From NCBI GenBank assembly GCA_035758575.1, contig DASTXH010000066.1:1-64000 (forward strand): a stretch of 64,000 nucleotides of DNA, given 5' to 3'. This DNA comes from JANWHZ01 sp035758575 (GTDB lineage Bacteria; Patescibacteriota; Saccharimonadia; Saccharimonadales; UBA4665). The position numbers and the translations under genes were made by a program. The notes under the pieces are model-generated. The model searched no databases. It saw only the letters and a list, made by a program, of their open reading frames with translations, and had not been told where the DNA came from. Of the stretch, positions 32,235 through 41,154 are shown piece after piece. Within the stretch, counting starts at the first letter, position 1. Each line of letters opens with the position of its first letter.

Positions 32235-35200
32235 TACGCTACCTCCTCTTCGTCTTCGTTATCGTTTGCAATTGCTTCAACTTCCATTTCATCGGGGCTT
32301 TCAGGTGCTACTTCGCCCCAACCGTCCGGGTCGTTCTCTATGGTGAAATCTTCGGGCGCCAAATCTTCTTCGGTGACGTCTACGTCAGAGGCAGAAAGCT
32401 GTGGCACTTCTATGGTCGGTTCGTCTTTTGCTTCTTTACTGACGTTCTGTGCCAGGATAGCCTCGGCGTCAATAGCGCGGTCGGAATGCAGCAGGTCTAC
32501 CTTCAGGCCCAGACCCTGCAGTTCCTTCACCAGCACGTTGAAGCTTTCGGGGATCTTTGGCCCAACAATGTCGCTCTTCTTGATGATGGATTCGTACGCC
32601 TTACTGCGGCCGTATACGTCGTCGGACTTGATAGTGAGCATTTCCTGCAGCATGTTGGCAGCGCCGTATGCTTCCAGGGCCCACACTTCCATCTCTCCAA
32701 AGCGCTGGCCACCGTTTTGCGCCTTACCACCAAGCGGCTGCTGGGTAACCATGGTGTATGGACCAGTGGAGCGCGCATGGATCTTGTCGGCGACCATGTG
32801 GTTCAGCTTGTTCATGTGCATCACACCGACGGTGGTACGCTCGCGGAACGGATCGCCGGTGCGGCCGTCGAACAGCTGGCGCTTGCCGTCTTCTGGCAGA
32901 CCGGCTTCTTTCAACAGCTTCTGGATCGTTTCAGTAGGTACGCCATCAAACGATGGGCTAGCAACCTTTATGCCTAGGGCGCTAGCAGCCATGCCCAGGT
33001 GGGATTCAAACAGCTGGCCAAGGTTCATACGGGATGGCACACCAAGTGGATTCAATACGATGTCTATTGGCGTACCATCATCGGTGAATGGCATGTCCTC
33101 GATAGGCAGGATACGGGCAATAACGCCCTTGTTACCGTGACGTCCACCCAGCTTATCGCCTACGCTGATCTTGCGCATTTGGGCTACGAAAATCTGGATC
33201 TGCTTGATGACGCCGCTCTTTAGTTCGTGCCCCGTCTCGCGGCTGAATACCTTCACGCCAACTACCTTACCGTGCTTGCCGTTGCTCATGCGCTGTGAGG
33301 TGTCGCGTACTTCCTTGGCTTTTTCGCCGAAGATGGCGCGCAGCAGCAGTTCTTCGCTGCTCAGTTCCTGTTCACCCTTAGGAGTAATCTTACCAACTAG
33401 GATATCGCCAGGATGTACCTCGGCGCCGATGCGCACGATACCGTCCTCGGCCAGGTGGCGCAATGCATCTTCGGATACGTTTGGAATGTCGCGGGTGACA
33501 ATTTCTGGGCCCAGCTTGGTCTCGCGGACTTCAATCATGAAGTCTACGATATGTACGCTGGTCAGGGTGTCGTCTTCCACCAGACGGCGGGAGATAACGA
33601 TGGCGTCTTCAAAGTTGTAGCCAGCCCATGGCATAAATGCCACTAACAGGTCTTTGCCAAGGGCAAGCTCACCGCCCTCTACGGACATGCCTTCAATCAG
33701 CACATCGCCCTGTTTTACTTTGTCGCCGGAGTTCACTACCACTTTTTGGTTGATAGAGGTGCCTTCGTTGCTGCGGATGAAGTGCAGTGGCTTGTAGCTC
33801 TTCTTGCCTTCTTTGTACTGGACAACCAGCTCGGCACCGGTAGCCTTCACTACTTCGCCGTCGGCCTCAGCCAGTACGACCTGGCCGGTATTGCGGGCGG
33901 CAGCGGCCTCCAGGCCGGTGCCTACAATAGGCGCAATAGGGGTAATCAGTGGAACCGCCTGGCGCTGTTGGTTGGCGCCCATGAGTGAACGATACACATA
34001 GTTCTTTTCAATGAACGGAATGAGGCCAGCCGGTGCACCAATGATCTGATTGCGGGTGGCATCCATGTGGGTGACGTCGTTGGCGTCGACTTCGGTAGTA
34101 TGCAGGTGGCGGCGGGCGCTGACGCGCTCGGCCGTAAAGTAGCCGTCGTCCGTAAGGTCGTTGCCACCGCCGGCGATGGTTGCCGATTCTTCTTCGTAGG
34201 CGTCCAGGTACACGATTTCGTCGGTTACCTTGGCTTTAACGGGCCAGGTAGCCTGCTTGGTGACCTTGGCAAGCTTCTCGGCATCAGCAGCACTGATAGT
34301 AGCGCCAGCTTTCACGATGACCTTGCCGGATTCATCCTCCAGGTCAACGCGGGCAGTATAGCCGGCAGCCTGCTTGGCGGGCACGGCGTTGACTACCTTG
34401 CGGTATGGGGTTTCAACAAAGCCGTATTCATTGACACGGGCATAGTTGGCCATGTTCAACACCAGGCCGATGTTGGCGCCTTCCGGCGTCTCCACGGCGC
34501 AGATACGGCCGTAGTGGGTGGCGTGGGCGTCGCGGACGTCGAAGCCGGCGCGTTCGCGGCTAAGGCCGCCAGGACCCATGGAACTCAGGCGGCGCTTGTG
34601 CGCCAGCTCTGAAAGCGGGTTTACCTGGTCCATGAACTGAGACAACTGTGAGGAAGCGAAGAATTCGCGCACCGCAGCAACCACTGGGCGAGCGTTGATC
34701 AGCTGGCCCGGTTGAACGGTCTCGATGTCGCTCATCGACATACGGTCTTGGGTGTTGCGTGCCATACGCAGCAGACCAATGCGGAATTGGCGCTGCACCA
34801 GCTCGCCCACCATCTTCACGCGGCGGGAAGCCAGGCTATCGATGTCATCGGCAGGTTCGTTCGTATTATTTAAACGGATAATTTCAGCAATGATAGCCTC
34901 AAGGTCTTCGATGCGCATCACGCGGTTCTCGACAGTATTTGGCACGTCAAGGTTCAGGCGCTTGTTGAGCTTGTAGCGGCCAACGCGCGAGAAGTCGAAG
35001 CGCTTGAAGTTGTAGAACATATTTTCTACCAGGCTGCGGGCGTTGTCTACTGTAGCCAAATCGCCAGGGCGCAGGCGGCGGTATACCTCGATCAGGGCAT
35101 TATTCTGGCCACGCGCGGTGTCCTTCTCCAGCGTTGCTTCCAGGTAATTTACCTTGCCGGTATCAACGTGCTTGAACGCATCGCGCATGCGGGCCTCGGT

Positions 35201-35806
35201 AACGCCCAGCGCGCGAAGCAGCGTAGTCACGGCAATTTTGCGCTTACGGTCGATCTTTACATAAATAGCACCGTTCGATGCTGTCTCAAACTCAAGCCAG
35301 GCGCCACGCCCTGGGATGAGTTTTGCTCCGTACAGCATACCTACAGTGTGTTGCTCGGCAGTGAAGAATACACCAGCCGAACGGATCAGTTGGTTTACCA
35401 CCACGCGTTCGGCGCCGTTGATCACGAAAGTGCCGCGGTCGGTCATCCATGGGTAGTCGCCCAGGTAGATTTCCTGTTCTTTAATCTCGCCGGTCACTTT
35501 GTTAACCAGCTCTACTGTCGCCATCAATGGGGCTTCATATGACACGTTGTTGTCGCGAGCGTCGTTTTCGCTAAGTTTTGGCTCGCCAAACTTGTAGTGT
35601 TTGAAGCTTAGCGTCAGCTTCGCGCCTGTATAGTCATCGATCGGGCTGATCTCAGCCAATAATTCGCCTAAGCCCTCGGTAATAAACCACTGGAACGATT
35701 TATTCTGGTGGTTCACCAGGTCCGGCAGCTCAACACCTGTAACGCCGTGCGTAAAGTAGGCGCGCCGCCCCTTTACTGCCGTGACAAGACTACTGGTCTT
35801 TGCCAT
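32234..35806 (-). CDS. rpoB: DNA-directed RNA polymerase subunit beta
   Basis: 1190 residues from ATG 35806 (MAKTSSLVTAVKGRRAYF); 17 upstream in-frame codons come before a plausible ribosome site. Family blocks: NGAERVVVNQLIRSAGVFFT, the rifampicin region QLSQFMDQVNPLSELAHKRR then LSSMGPGGLSRERAGFDVRD, GRICAVETPEGANIGLVLNM, VGDKLGGRHGNKGVIARILP, and GGKAQNGGQRFGEMEVWALE near the end. In the rif region the residue usually Asp/His/Ser is conserved (MDQ, KRR, SMGP), so no resistance change is obvious. An acidic C-terminal tail extends beyond the usual end. Confidence 0.98.
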   Translation of the reverse strand: MAKTSSLVTAVKGRRAYFTHGVTGVELPDLVNHQNKSFQWFITEGLGELLAEISPIDDYTGAKLTLSFKHYKFGEPKLSENDARDNNVSYEAPLMATVELVNKVTGEIKEQEIYLGDYPWMTDRGTFVINGAERVVVNQLIRSAGVFFTAEQHTVGMLYGAKLIPGRGAWLEFETASNGAIYVKIDRKRKIAVTTLLRALGVTEARMRDAFKHVDTGKVNYLEATLEKDTARGQNNALIEVYRRLRPGDLATVDNARSLVENMFYNFKRFDFSRVGRYKLNKRLNLDVPNTVENRVMRIEDLEAIIAEIIRLNNTNEPADDIDSLASRRVKMVGELVQRQFRIGLLRMARNTQDRMSMSDIETVQPGQLINARPVVAAVREFFASSQLSQFMDQVNPLSELAHKRRLSSMGPGGLSRERAGFDVRDAHATHYGRICAVETPEGANIGLVLNMANYARVNEYGFVETPYRKVVNAVPAKQAAGYTARVDLEDESGKVIVKAGATISAADAEKLAKVTKQATWPVKAKVTDEIVYLDAYEEESATIAGGGNDLTDDGYFTAERVSARRHLHTTEVDANDVTHMDATRNQIIGAPAGLIPFIEKNYVYRSLMGANQQRQAVPLITPIAPIVGTGLEAAAARNTGQVVLAEADGEVVKATGAELVVQYKEGKKSYKPLHFIRSNEGTSINQKVVVNSGDKVKQGDVLIEGMSVEGGELALGKDLLVAFMPWAGYNFEDAIVISRRLVEDDTLTSVHIVDFMIEVRETKLGPEIVTRDIPNVSEDALRHLAEDGIVRIGAEVHPGDILVGKITPKGEQELSSEELLLRAIFGEKAKEVRDTSQRMSNGKHGKVVGVKVFSRETGHELKSGVIKQIQIFVAQMRKISVGDKLGGRHGNKGVIARILPIEDMPFTDDGTPIDIVLNPLGVPSRMNLGQLFESHLGMAASALGIKVASPSFDGVPTETIQKLLKEAGLPEDGKRQLFDGRTGDPFRERTTVGVMHMNKLNHMVADKIHARSTGPYTMVTQQPLGGKAQNGGQRFGEMEVWALEAYGAANMLQEMLTIKSDDVYGRSKAYESIIKKSDIVGPKIPESFNVLVKELQGLGLKVDLLHSDRAIDAEAILAQNVSKEAKDEPTIEVPQLSASDVDVTEEDLAPEDFTIENDPDGWGEVAPESPDEMEVEAIANDNEDEEEVA

Positions 35807-36078
35807 ATATTCTTTTGCCCCTTTCACCGGCCAATCATACAAAAGCCGCAACTGCACAAATGCCTTGCGTAAGGGTGCGAAAACCTTGCTGCAGATGTGT
35901 GATGCGGCTTATTGTCTGATGTCCTGTACTTAAAATTAATACCGTTAATTTTGTGGCGAAGGACACTACGCGTGGCTTTTTGTGAGCGCTCGTTTCATTG
36001 CATAATAAAACTTGCCACCGCGTACACTACTTCTTAGTACCCTAGTGTGCACGTAGCCACTCCATATGTCAAGAGTCT
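35807..36078 (-). promoter_or_regulatory. Leader and promoter region of rpoBC with nested inverted repeats
   Basis: 272 bases without a gene. Seen on the minus strand: a TTGACA (36072-36067) with only poor -10 candidates; inverted repeat ACACTA/TAGTGT at 36024-36048; TATTAT near 36003; and a nested hairpin, TGTCCT/AGGACA (35920-35965), enclosing the perfect AAAATTAA-TACCG-TTAATTTT (35932-35952). rpoB usually follows rplJ-rplL; here it starts its own operon, and the leader may replace that control. Confidence 0.5.
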
Positions 36079-36813
36079 TTAGGATGTAATAGTTCTGAAA
36101 TCATTCGGTTCATATCGCAGCTCATCAAGGCCATCAGCCCCGGGAGAACGTGTTGTAGCATACAATGTCGATTCCTGCGCCAGCAAACGTGTATCAATTT
36201 TCCCGTCTACTGTGCGCACGGCGAAGTGCCCGACCATTATCTGCTGCATTTCCCGAGTACTCTCGTGCAATGCCCTATGCAGCCGATCAGTAGGCAGCGG
36301 CGGCGATGATGGCTGCGGCGGCCTGCCAGGTACGATAGTTGCAGCAAATCCACGCCGGTAGTTGAGGGCCAGGATGCCGAGGGCCTGCCGAAGAGCGGAG
36401 GCTAGGTATTCCGCACCGGGGTCGTTATTAGGCCTCGCGTCGGTCATGGCGGCAATGGAAGTCTGGATGTGCGCCAGCGGCACATACGCAAATGGGATAC
36501 TGCGCGCTAGTTGCGGGTTCAGATGATTCCACCGCAAATAGTGCACATCAGGCCGCAAATTCGCCTTTATGAGTCCCATCAAAGCGCCCGCCTCGTCGTG
36601 CACAGTGGCCTGAAAGGCAGATGCAGGCTGTGCGTCTTCCCGCACCATTGCCGCATGGGTGGCAGCCGCACTCGTACTATATTTACCTACAAGAGCCTCT
36701 GCCGACAGGCCCACGGCTTGGGGCTGGAACCCTTGTCCCACAAGCTCCGCCATCTGTCGCGCTTGCTGGTTCAGGGTATACGCCGAATACAAACGCAACT
36801 GGGCCTCTGCCAT
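36079..36813 (-). CDS. Hypothetical protein under a palindrome-rich promoter
   Basis: 244 residues, ATG 36813. No signal peptide or membrane segment, no Cys. The first third is helical and Ala/Gln-rich; residues about 90-140 (DVHYLRWNHLNPQLARSIPF, AYVPLAHIQTSIAAM) and about 140-170 (ALRQALGILALNYRRGFAAT) look globular; a Pro-rich linker (IVPGRPPQPSSPPLPTDR) divides these from a C-terminal domain. I recognise no family. Its promoter carries four palindromes in 80 bases, so its level is probably tightly set by a condition. Monocistronic, between rpoB and clpP. Confidence 0.75.
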   Translation of the reverse strand: MAEAQLRLYSAYTLNQQARQMAELVGQGFQPQAVGLSAEALVGKYSTSAAATHAAMVREDAQPASAFQATVHDEAGALMGLIKANLRPDVHYLRWNHLNPQLARSIPFAYVPLAHIQTSIAAMTDARPNNDPGAEYLASALRQALGILALNYRRGFAATIVPGRPPQPSSPPLPTDRLHRALHESTREMQQIMVGHFAVRTVDGKIDTRLLAQESTLYATTRSPGADGLDELRYEPNDFRTITS

Positions 36814-36894
36814 GCTTATGGTTCTCTTTTAGGTTATGGAATAACCATAAGCATACTGTGAGATTTGTCACATTTCAAGTAAGATATCTTACTT
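36814..36894 (-). promoter_or_regulatory. Promoter with four palindromes
   Basis: Minus-strand promoter TTGAAA (36878-36873), 17-base spacer, TATGCT (36855-36850). The spacer is filled by TGTGA-GATTTG-TCACA (36857-36872), the form of a CRP/FNR-type site. Just upstream, overlapping the -35, is the perfect 18-bp AAGTAAGATATCTTACTT (36877-36894). Downstream are GCTTATGGTT/AACCATAAGC (36814-36852) and, within it, GGTTAT-GGA-ATAACC (36832-36846). The start is expected near 36843, so these act mostly as DNA sites. Confidence 0.7.
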
Positions 36895-36910
36895 TGTGTT
36901 CGATCTAGAG

Positions 36911-37534
36911 CTATTTAGCGTGGGTCTTAGGTGGGCTACTAATGATGGCGTCTACCAGGCCGTATTTCTTGGCATCTTCAGACGTAAGCCAATAATCACG
37001 CTCCATGTCAGCCTTGATCTTCTCTATCGTCTGTCCAGTATTTCCCGCCATGATCTCGTTCAGGCGGTGTTTGATGCGCAAAGATTCCTTCAGGTCGATT
37101 TCCATGTCAGTCACCTTGCCGCGCGTACCGCTGGACGGCTGGTGGATCATCACGGTAGCATTCGGCAGGATGAAGCGCTTGCCTTTGGCGCCGCTGCTCA
37201 GCAGGAACGCTGCTGCCGACGCTTGCACGCCGATACCCACAGTCTGCACGTCGTTCGTAACGAACTGCATAGTATCGTAGATGGCCAGGGCGTCGTATAC
37301 GCTGCCGCCAGGGCTGTTGATGTAAAAGAAGATGTCTTTCTTCGAGTCCTGGGCCTGTAGGAACAGCAACTGCGCCACAATAATGTTTGCGCTGGCTTCG
37401 TTCACGTCACTGCCTAAAAAGATAATGCGGTCCTTCAGCAGGCGCGAATAGATGTCGTATGCCCGCTCGTAGCGCCCCTCTTGTTCTATGACGGTTGGTA
37501 CTAGTACTTGGCTGCGAATAGTGTTGTCATGCAT
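36911..37534 (-). CDS. clpP: ATP-dependent Clp protease proteolytic subunit
   Basis: 207 residues, standard. Catalytic triad Ser106 (IGVQASAAAFLL), His131 (ATVMIHQPSSG) and Asp180 (ERDYWLTSEDA). The oxyanion block YINSPGGSVYDALAIYDTMQ is intact; the Ser context is ASAA where most have ASMA/ASMG. It forms the tetradecameric chamber fed by ClpC (60747-63224). Controlled by the CIRCE site upstream; the -10 lies so close to the ATG that the message may be leaderless. Confidence 0.98.
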   Translation of the reverse strand: MHDNTIRSQVLVPTVIEQEGRYERAYDIYSRLLKDRIIFLGSDVNEASANIIVAQLLFLQAQDSKKDIFFYINSPGGSVYDALAIYDTMQFVTNDVQTVGIGVQASAAAFLLSSGAKGKRFILPNATVMIHQPSSGTRGKVTDMEIDLKESLRIKHRLNEIMAGNTGQTIEKIKADMERDYWLTSEDAKKYGLVDAIISSPPKTHAK

Positions 37535-37540
37535 AGCTCC

Positions 37541-37570
37541 ATGATAGCGTTTTTAGCACTCTAACGTCAA
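37541..37570 (-). promoter_or_regulatory. Promoter of clpP inside CIRCE
   Basis: TTGACG (37570-37565), 18-base spacer, TATCAT (37546-37541). The -35 lies in the 9-base centre of the CIRCE element, so HrcA binding would block polymerase directly. Confidence 0.7.
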
Positions 37571-37579
37571 GAGTGCTAA
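37553..37579. promoter_or_regulatory. CIRCE element (HrcA operator) of clpP
   Basis: TTAGCACTC (37553-37561), nine bases, GAGTGCTAA (37571-37579): an exact match to the CIRCE consensus including spacer length. The predicted repressor HrcA is encoded at the end of the window (63886-64000). Confidence 0.97.
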
Positions 37580-37602
37580 AAACTTCCATCTACTCGGAGT
37601 AG

Positions 37603-38916
37603 CTACTTCTTGGTTTTCGCCGTAGGTTTGGCTTCACCCCCGGCATAATCAGCGAGCTTGGCAACTGTTTTTTCGGTAAGCATGGCAGACAGGATTGAAC
37701 GGGCGTTGGCTGGCTTTTCCAGTTCTTTTTGCATGGCGGCATCAGTGTATTGACCCTTCAATAGCTGCATACGGATCTTGAACTCTTCGGGAGTTACGGT
37801 GATACCTTCTTGTTCCGCTACTTCGGTCAAGGCTAGGCCGGCGCGTACACGCTTTTCGGCGGGCTCGCGGAGCGTCTTGCGGTAGGCGGCTTCATCCTGC
37901 CCCTGTTCGTCCAGGTATTCTTGCCACGTCTGGCCACGGTACGAAAGATTACGGCGAATATCGTCTTCGGCGCGCTGCACTTCTTCGTCGATCAGCACAG
38001 AAGGTATAGCCACCTTAGTGCCGTCGGCAAGCTTATCGACGATATCGTTCTGGTACTGGCGATCTGCCTCACCTTGCTTTTCGGCCTCTAGATGCTTTTG
38101 GATGTCGGCACGCAGCGCGTCCATAGACTTGAAGGGACCAGCCTTGGTCGCGAATGCATCGTCGGCCTTAGGTTTGGTAACTTCCTGTACCTTTTTGATA
38201 GTTACAGCGAAGGTCACTTTACGGCTTTGCAGTGCCTTGACGCCATAGTCTTTCGGGAACTCCAGCACGAAAGTCTTTTCCTCGCCAGCCTTCAGCCCGA
38301 CCAGGTTTGTTTCAAAGCCAGGAATAAAGGTGTTGCTGCCTAGTTGCAACGGATAATCTTTGCCGTCGGCACCCAGTACGGGCTCTTTGGTCTTTGCGTC
38401 GGTACCCTTGAAGTCGATGGTTACCTCGTCGCCATCCTTGGCGGCACGCGCTACATCCTTCTTTTCAGCGGCACGGGTGCGCAGGTTTTCGATTACTTCT
38501 TCAACCTCTTTTTTGGTCACGTTTACCGTTGGCTTCACCAGGCGGAACTTCGTGTAGTCTGGCAAGGTTACGTCGCCGACTACCGGTACTTCAGCCACGA
38601 ACTCCATGGTGGTGTATGGCACGAATTTATTCAGCGTCACTTGCGGCTGCTCTACAGGGCGCAGCTTTTCTTGCTCCAACGCCTGGCCGTAAGCCGTGTT
38701 CATGGCATCCTGCATCACTTCTGACTGCAGCATATTTGCATCAGCATGGCGTTCAACGATACCGATGGGCGCTTTACCGGGGCGGAAGCCGGACAATTTC
38801 ATGTCGCGGCCTAGGCGACGCAACACCTGCTGCTTGGTGTCGGCCAGGAGGCTGGCGTCAACCGTGATAGTTAGTTTGACGGTTGTGGGGTTCAGTTGTT
38901 CTCTTGATATCTGCAT
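37603..38916 (-). CDS. tig: Trigger factor
   Basis: 437 residues, standard. N-terminal ribosome-binding domain with the signature GRDMKLSGFRPGKAPIGIVE (about 36-55; canonical GFRPGKxP). FKBP-type prolyl isomerase domain with DGDEVTIDFKG and GSNTFIPGFETNLVGLKAGE. A helical C-terminal chaperone domain and a Lys-rich tail follow. It binds L23/L29 at the tunnel exit. It lies just upstream of clpP, the common tig-clpP order, although clpP has its own CIRCE promoter. Confidence 0.98.
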   Translation of the reverse strand: MQISREQLNPTTVKLTITVDASLLADTKQQVLRRLGRDMKLSGFRPGKAPIGIVERHADANMLQSEVMQDAMNTAYGQALEQEKLRPVEQPQVTLNKFVPYTTMEFVAEVPVVGDVTLPDYTKFRLVKPTVNVTKKEVEEVIENLRTRAAEKKDVARAAKDGDEVTIDFKGTDAKTKEPVLGADGKDYPLQLGSNTFIPGFETNLVGLKAGEEKTFVLEFPKDYGVKALQSRKVTFAVTIKKVQEVTKPKADDAFATKAGPFKSMDALRADIQKHLEAEKQGEADRQYQNDIVDKLADGTKVAIPSVLIDEEVQRAEDDIRRNLSYRGQTWQEYLDEQGQDEAAYRKTLREPAEKRVRAGLALTEVAEQEGITVTPEEFKIRMQLLKGQYTDAAMQKELEKPANARSILSAMLTEKTVAKLADYAGGEAKPTAKTKK

Positions 38917-38975
38917 AGACGGTAAGTGTACCAGGAAACAGGGTCGCTGCCTAGGGCGCCACCGATGTTCGGCCT

Positions 38976-40313
38976 CTACAATTCGTTGTCGAGCGCTTCT
39001 GATGGGTGCCGGTAGTCCTGGATGATACTGACGATGCGTGGGATACTGCGTTTTTCTTCAGTGCCCGTCTGTAGGTTTTTCAGGGTGTATACGTCCTCTG
39101 ACAATTCCTGTTCGCCGATTACCAGCGCGTAGTGAATGCCCTTTTTGTGCGCCGTCGTGAACTGCTTGTCCAGTTTGCGGCCGGTAATATCCACGGCCAC
39201 GCGCACGCCGTGCTCACGAAGTGTCGCCACAGGCTTCAGCGCCTGCTGCATCACCCCAGCATCTCCGGCCACGATGACGTACAAATCGGTGTCCGATGGC
39301 AATTTTGGTAGTAACCCGTGCGATTCCAAAAAGTTCGCCAGCGTTACGTCACCAAAACCAAAACCCACGGTCGGCACCGGCTCCACGCCAAACAGCCCTA
39401 CCAGGCCATCGTAGCGACCTCCGCCCATCATAGAACGATTGTTTTCAGGGTTGGTGTCAAAAATCTCAAATACCAGGTCGGTGTAATAGTCAAAGCCGCG
39501 CATCAGGGTCACGTCAAACTCAGCATTAGTGATACCCGATGCCTTCAAAAGCTCCAGCATCTGGTGTAGTTCCGTCAAGGCCGGGTGGCTTTGCAGCTGC
39601 TGCGGTAGTGCCGACATGCGCTTGGCGTCCAGTACGTCCAGTAGGCGCTGCACCACTCCCTGTTCACGCTGCGATGGCAGCAATACCGCCTCTGCCTGGG
39701 TAATAAAATTAGCCCGGTCTATCTTGTGCATACGATCTATCAGCCGGCCTATACTCGACGCTTGCGTGGCGTCCAGCCCCAAATAGTCACGTAGCATATA
39801 GTCGATAAACTTACGACTGTTCAGCTTGATGGTATACATACTGCGTTTGGCGCCGAAGCCGCGGAAAATGGCATCAGCCACCATAACGATCTCTTGCTCG
39901 GCCGCAATACCAGCGACACCAAATATATCTACGTTCAGCTGCCAGTGCTCGCGCAAACGCCCACGCTGCGGACGCTCGTAGCGCCAGAGGTTGGGAATAC
40001 TGTACCAGCGCAGCGGGTAGGCCAGCTCCTGGCGCTTAGCCGCCACCATACGGCTGACCGTAGGCGTCATTTCGGGCCGAATGGCCACGCGGCGGCCGCC
40101 GCGGTCCTCAAATACATAGGTTTGTTCATTTACGATCTCTTCGCCGGTTTTAGCCAGGTACAGTTCGAGTGGCTCCAGCACTGGCGCGTCGTACTCTTCG
40201 TAGCCGAAGCGTTCAACTACTTCGCGCAGCTTAGCGAAAATATATCTCTGCAGGCGCTTGTCTTCGGGGTAGAAATCACGTGCGCCCTTGTAGGGTTGTG
40301 TAGATAATGCCAT
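38976..40313 (-). CDS. hisS: Histidyl-tRNA synthetase
   Basis: 445 residues, standard for class II HisRS. Motif 1 region YEEYDAPVLEPLELYLAKTG, motif 2 PLRWYSIPNLWRYERPQRGR and REHWQLNVDIFG, HisA/B motifs LMRGFDYYTDLVFEIF and GGRYDGLVGLFG, motif 3 TVGFGFGDVTLANFL. The C-terminal anticodon domain follows. Separated from tig by 59 bases, probably one transcript. Confidence 0.98.
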   Translation of the reverse strand: MALSTQPYKGARDFYPEDKRLQRYIFAKLREVVERFGYEEYDAPVLEPLELYLAKTGEEIVNEQTYVFEDRGGRRVAIRPEMTPTVSRMVAAKRQELAYPLRWYSIPNLWRYERPQRGRLREHWQLNVDIFGVAGIAAEQEIVMVADAIFRGFGAKRSMYTIKLNSRKFIDYMLRDYLGLDATQASSIGRLIDRMHKIDRANFITQAEAVLLPSQREQGVVQRLLDVLDAKRMSALPQQLQSHPALTELHQMLELLKASGITNAEFDVTLMRGFDYYTDLVFEIFDTNPENNRSMMGGGRYDGLVGLFGVEPVPTVGFGFGDVTLANFLESHGLLPKLPSDTDLYVIVAGDAGVMQQALKPVATLREHGVRVAVDITGRKLDKQFTTAHKKGIHYALVIGEQELSEDVYTLKNLQTGTEEKRSIPRIVSIIQDYRHPSEALDNEL

Positions 40314-40460
40314 GTCAGTTCCATTCTATAAGATGTAGGGTTACTTGCATAGGTATGGCGGGCCGGCAGCGGAAGAAAGGCCGCGTACCGGCTATATATG
40401 GATTTGATGCGCACTACAATAAAACATCTCCTGACAGAATAGCATATTGTAGCGTGTCAG

Positions 40461-40763
40461 CTATCTAAACCGCACCAGCACGCCACCCACGATCAACAAG
40501 TCCAGCACCAACCACGACGCCTGCAAACAGACGATTGGCTTGTCTTTATGGTACAAACCATACCACAGCCATATCACCGCCACCACAGCGTATGCGAACC
40601 AAGTAGGCAGCGATACGCCGCGATCGTGCGTCATCCACACATTCCACACTTGCGGCAGCGTCATCAGCGGCCCCAATGCCACAGCGACATACACCAAGCG
40701 GTCAATGGTACGCTTGCTTTTCCGGTGTTTCTTTATTTTCGCATGGTAGATGTTTACACCCAT
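40461..40763 (-). CDS. PQ-loop (SemiSWEET-like) small membrane protein
   Basis: 100 residues. A basic start (HAKIKKHRKSKRTIDR), then three membrane helices: VYVAVALGPLMTLPQVWNVW with the PQ motif, LPTWFAYAVVAVIWLWYGLY and VCLQASWLVLDLLIVGGVLV. The topology and the PQ residues match bacterial SemiSWEET proteins, which dimerise to carry sugars. An N-terminal extension of about 20 residues is unusual. Sugar import would suit a cell with small biosynthetic capacity, but the substrate is unknown. Alone, upstream of hisS. Confidence 0.75.
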   Translation of the reverse strand: MGVNIYHAKIKKHRKSKRTIDRLVYVAVALGPLMTLPQVWNVWMTHDRGVSLPTWFAYAVVAVIWLWYGLYHKDKPIVCLQASWLVLDLLIVGGVLVRFR

Positions 40764-40791
40764 TATGGTAATGATACCATGGCACTGAATG

Positions 40792-40971
40792 GGTGCGGAT
40801 GAGAGGACTAGCGGGCTTCGCCCTTTATCCGCAGCACTGTGCTCGGTGCGAGCACCTGTGCGCAGTACTGCTCCACGACCTCCCGTTCGCTTCGCTCACT
40901 CACGAGGTTCTAAAGTCCTCTTATCCGTAAGCCATATAAAAAGCCCCGACATTGCCGGGGCTTTTTTGTTT
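40792..40971 (-). repeat. tRNA-Leu-derived repeat unit 1
   Basis: Starts with a copy of the tRNA-Leu 3' end (reads TCCTCTCATCCGCACC on minus). At 40903-40926 an inverted, slightly altered copy of the tRNA T-arm and acceptor (GAGGTTCTAAAGTCCTC…TTATCCG on plus) closes the unit. It ends with terminator AAAAAGCCCCG/CGGGGCTTTTT (40938-40966). It shares GGAGGTCGTGGAGC (minus) with unit 2. No tRNA could fold from it. Confidence 0.75.
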
Positions 40972-41154
40972 GGTGCGGATGAGAGGAATATCGCTACGCT
41001 CTTCCGCTGCGGCGTGCTCTCCGCCAGCCGGCGGATGCGCGCGTCCTCGCTCCACGACCTCCACGGGTTCGCCCGCCACGCGGGCACCCATGGAAGCTCA
41101 GGCCCCCTTCAGGGCCAAACAAAAAGCCCCGGGCGATGCCGGAGCTTTTTGTTT
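40972..41154 (-). repeat. tRNA-Leu-derived repeat unit 2
   Basis: Again opens with the tRNA-Leu 3' end plus CCA. Its interior has CCTCCACGGGT, as in the tRNA T-arm/variable region, folded against ACCCATGG, and a degenerate inverted T-arm copy near 41091. It closes with terminator AAAAAGCCCCGG/CCGGAGCTTTTT (41121-41150). Length 183. Confidence 0.75.

Noticed and set aside
31908..33140. Plus-strand ORF of 410 codons opposite rpoC and rpoB
   Set aside because: Shadow of rpoBC, Ser/Arg-rich, spans the junction of two real genes.
36857..36872. Certain CRP binding site
   Set aside because: The match to TGTGA-N6-TCACA is exact, but no CRP-family gene is in the window, so it is kept only as a candidate.
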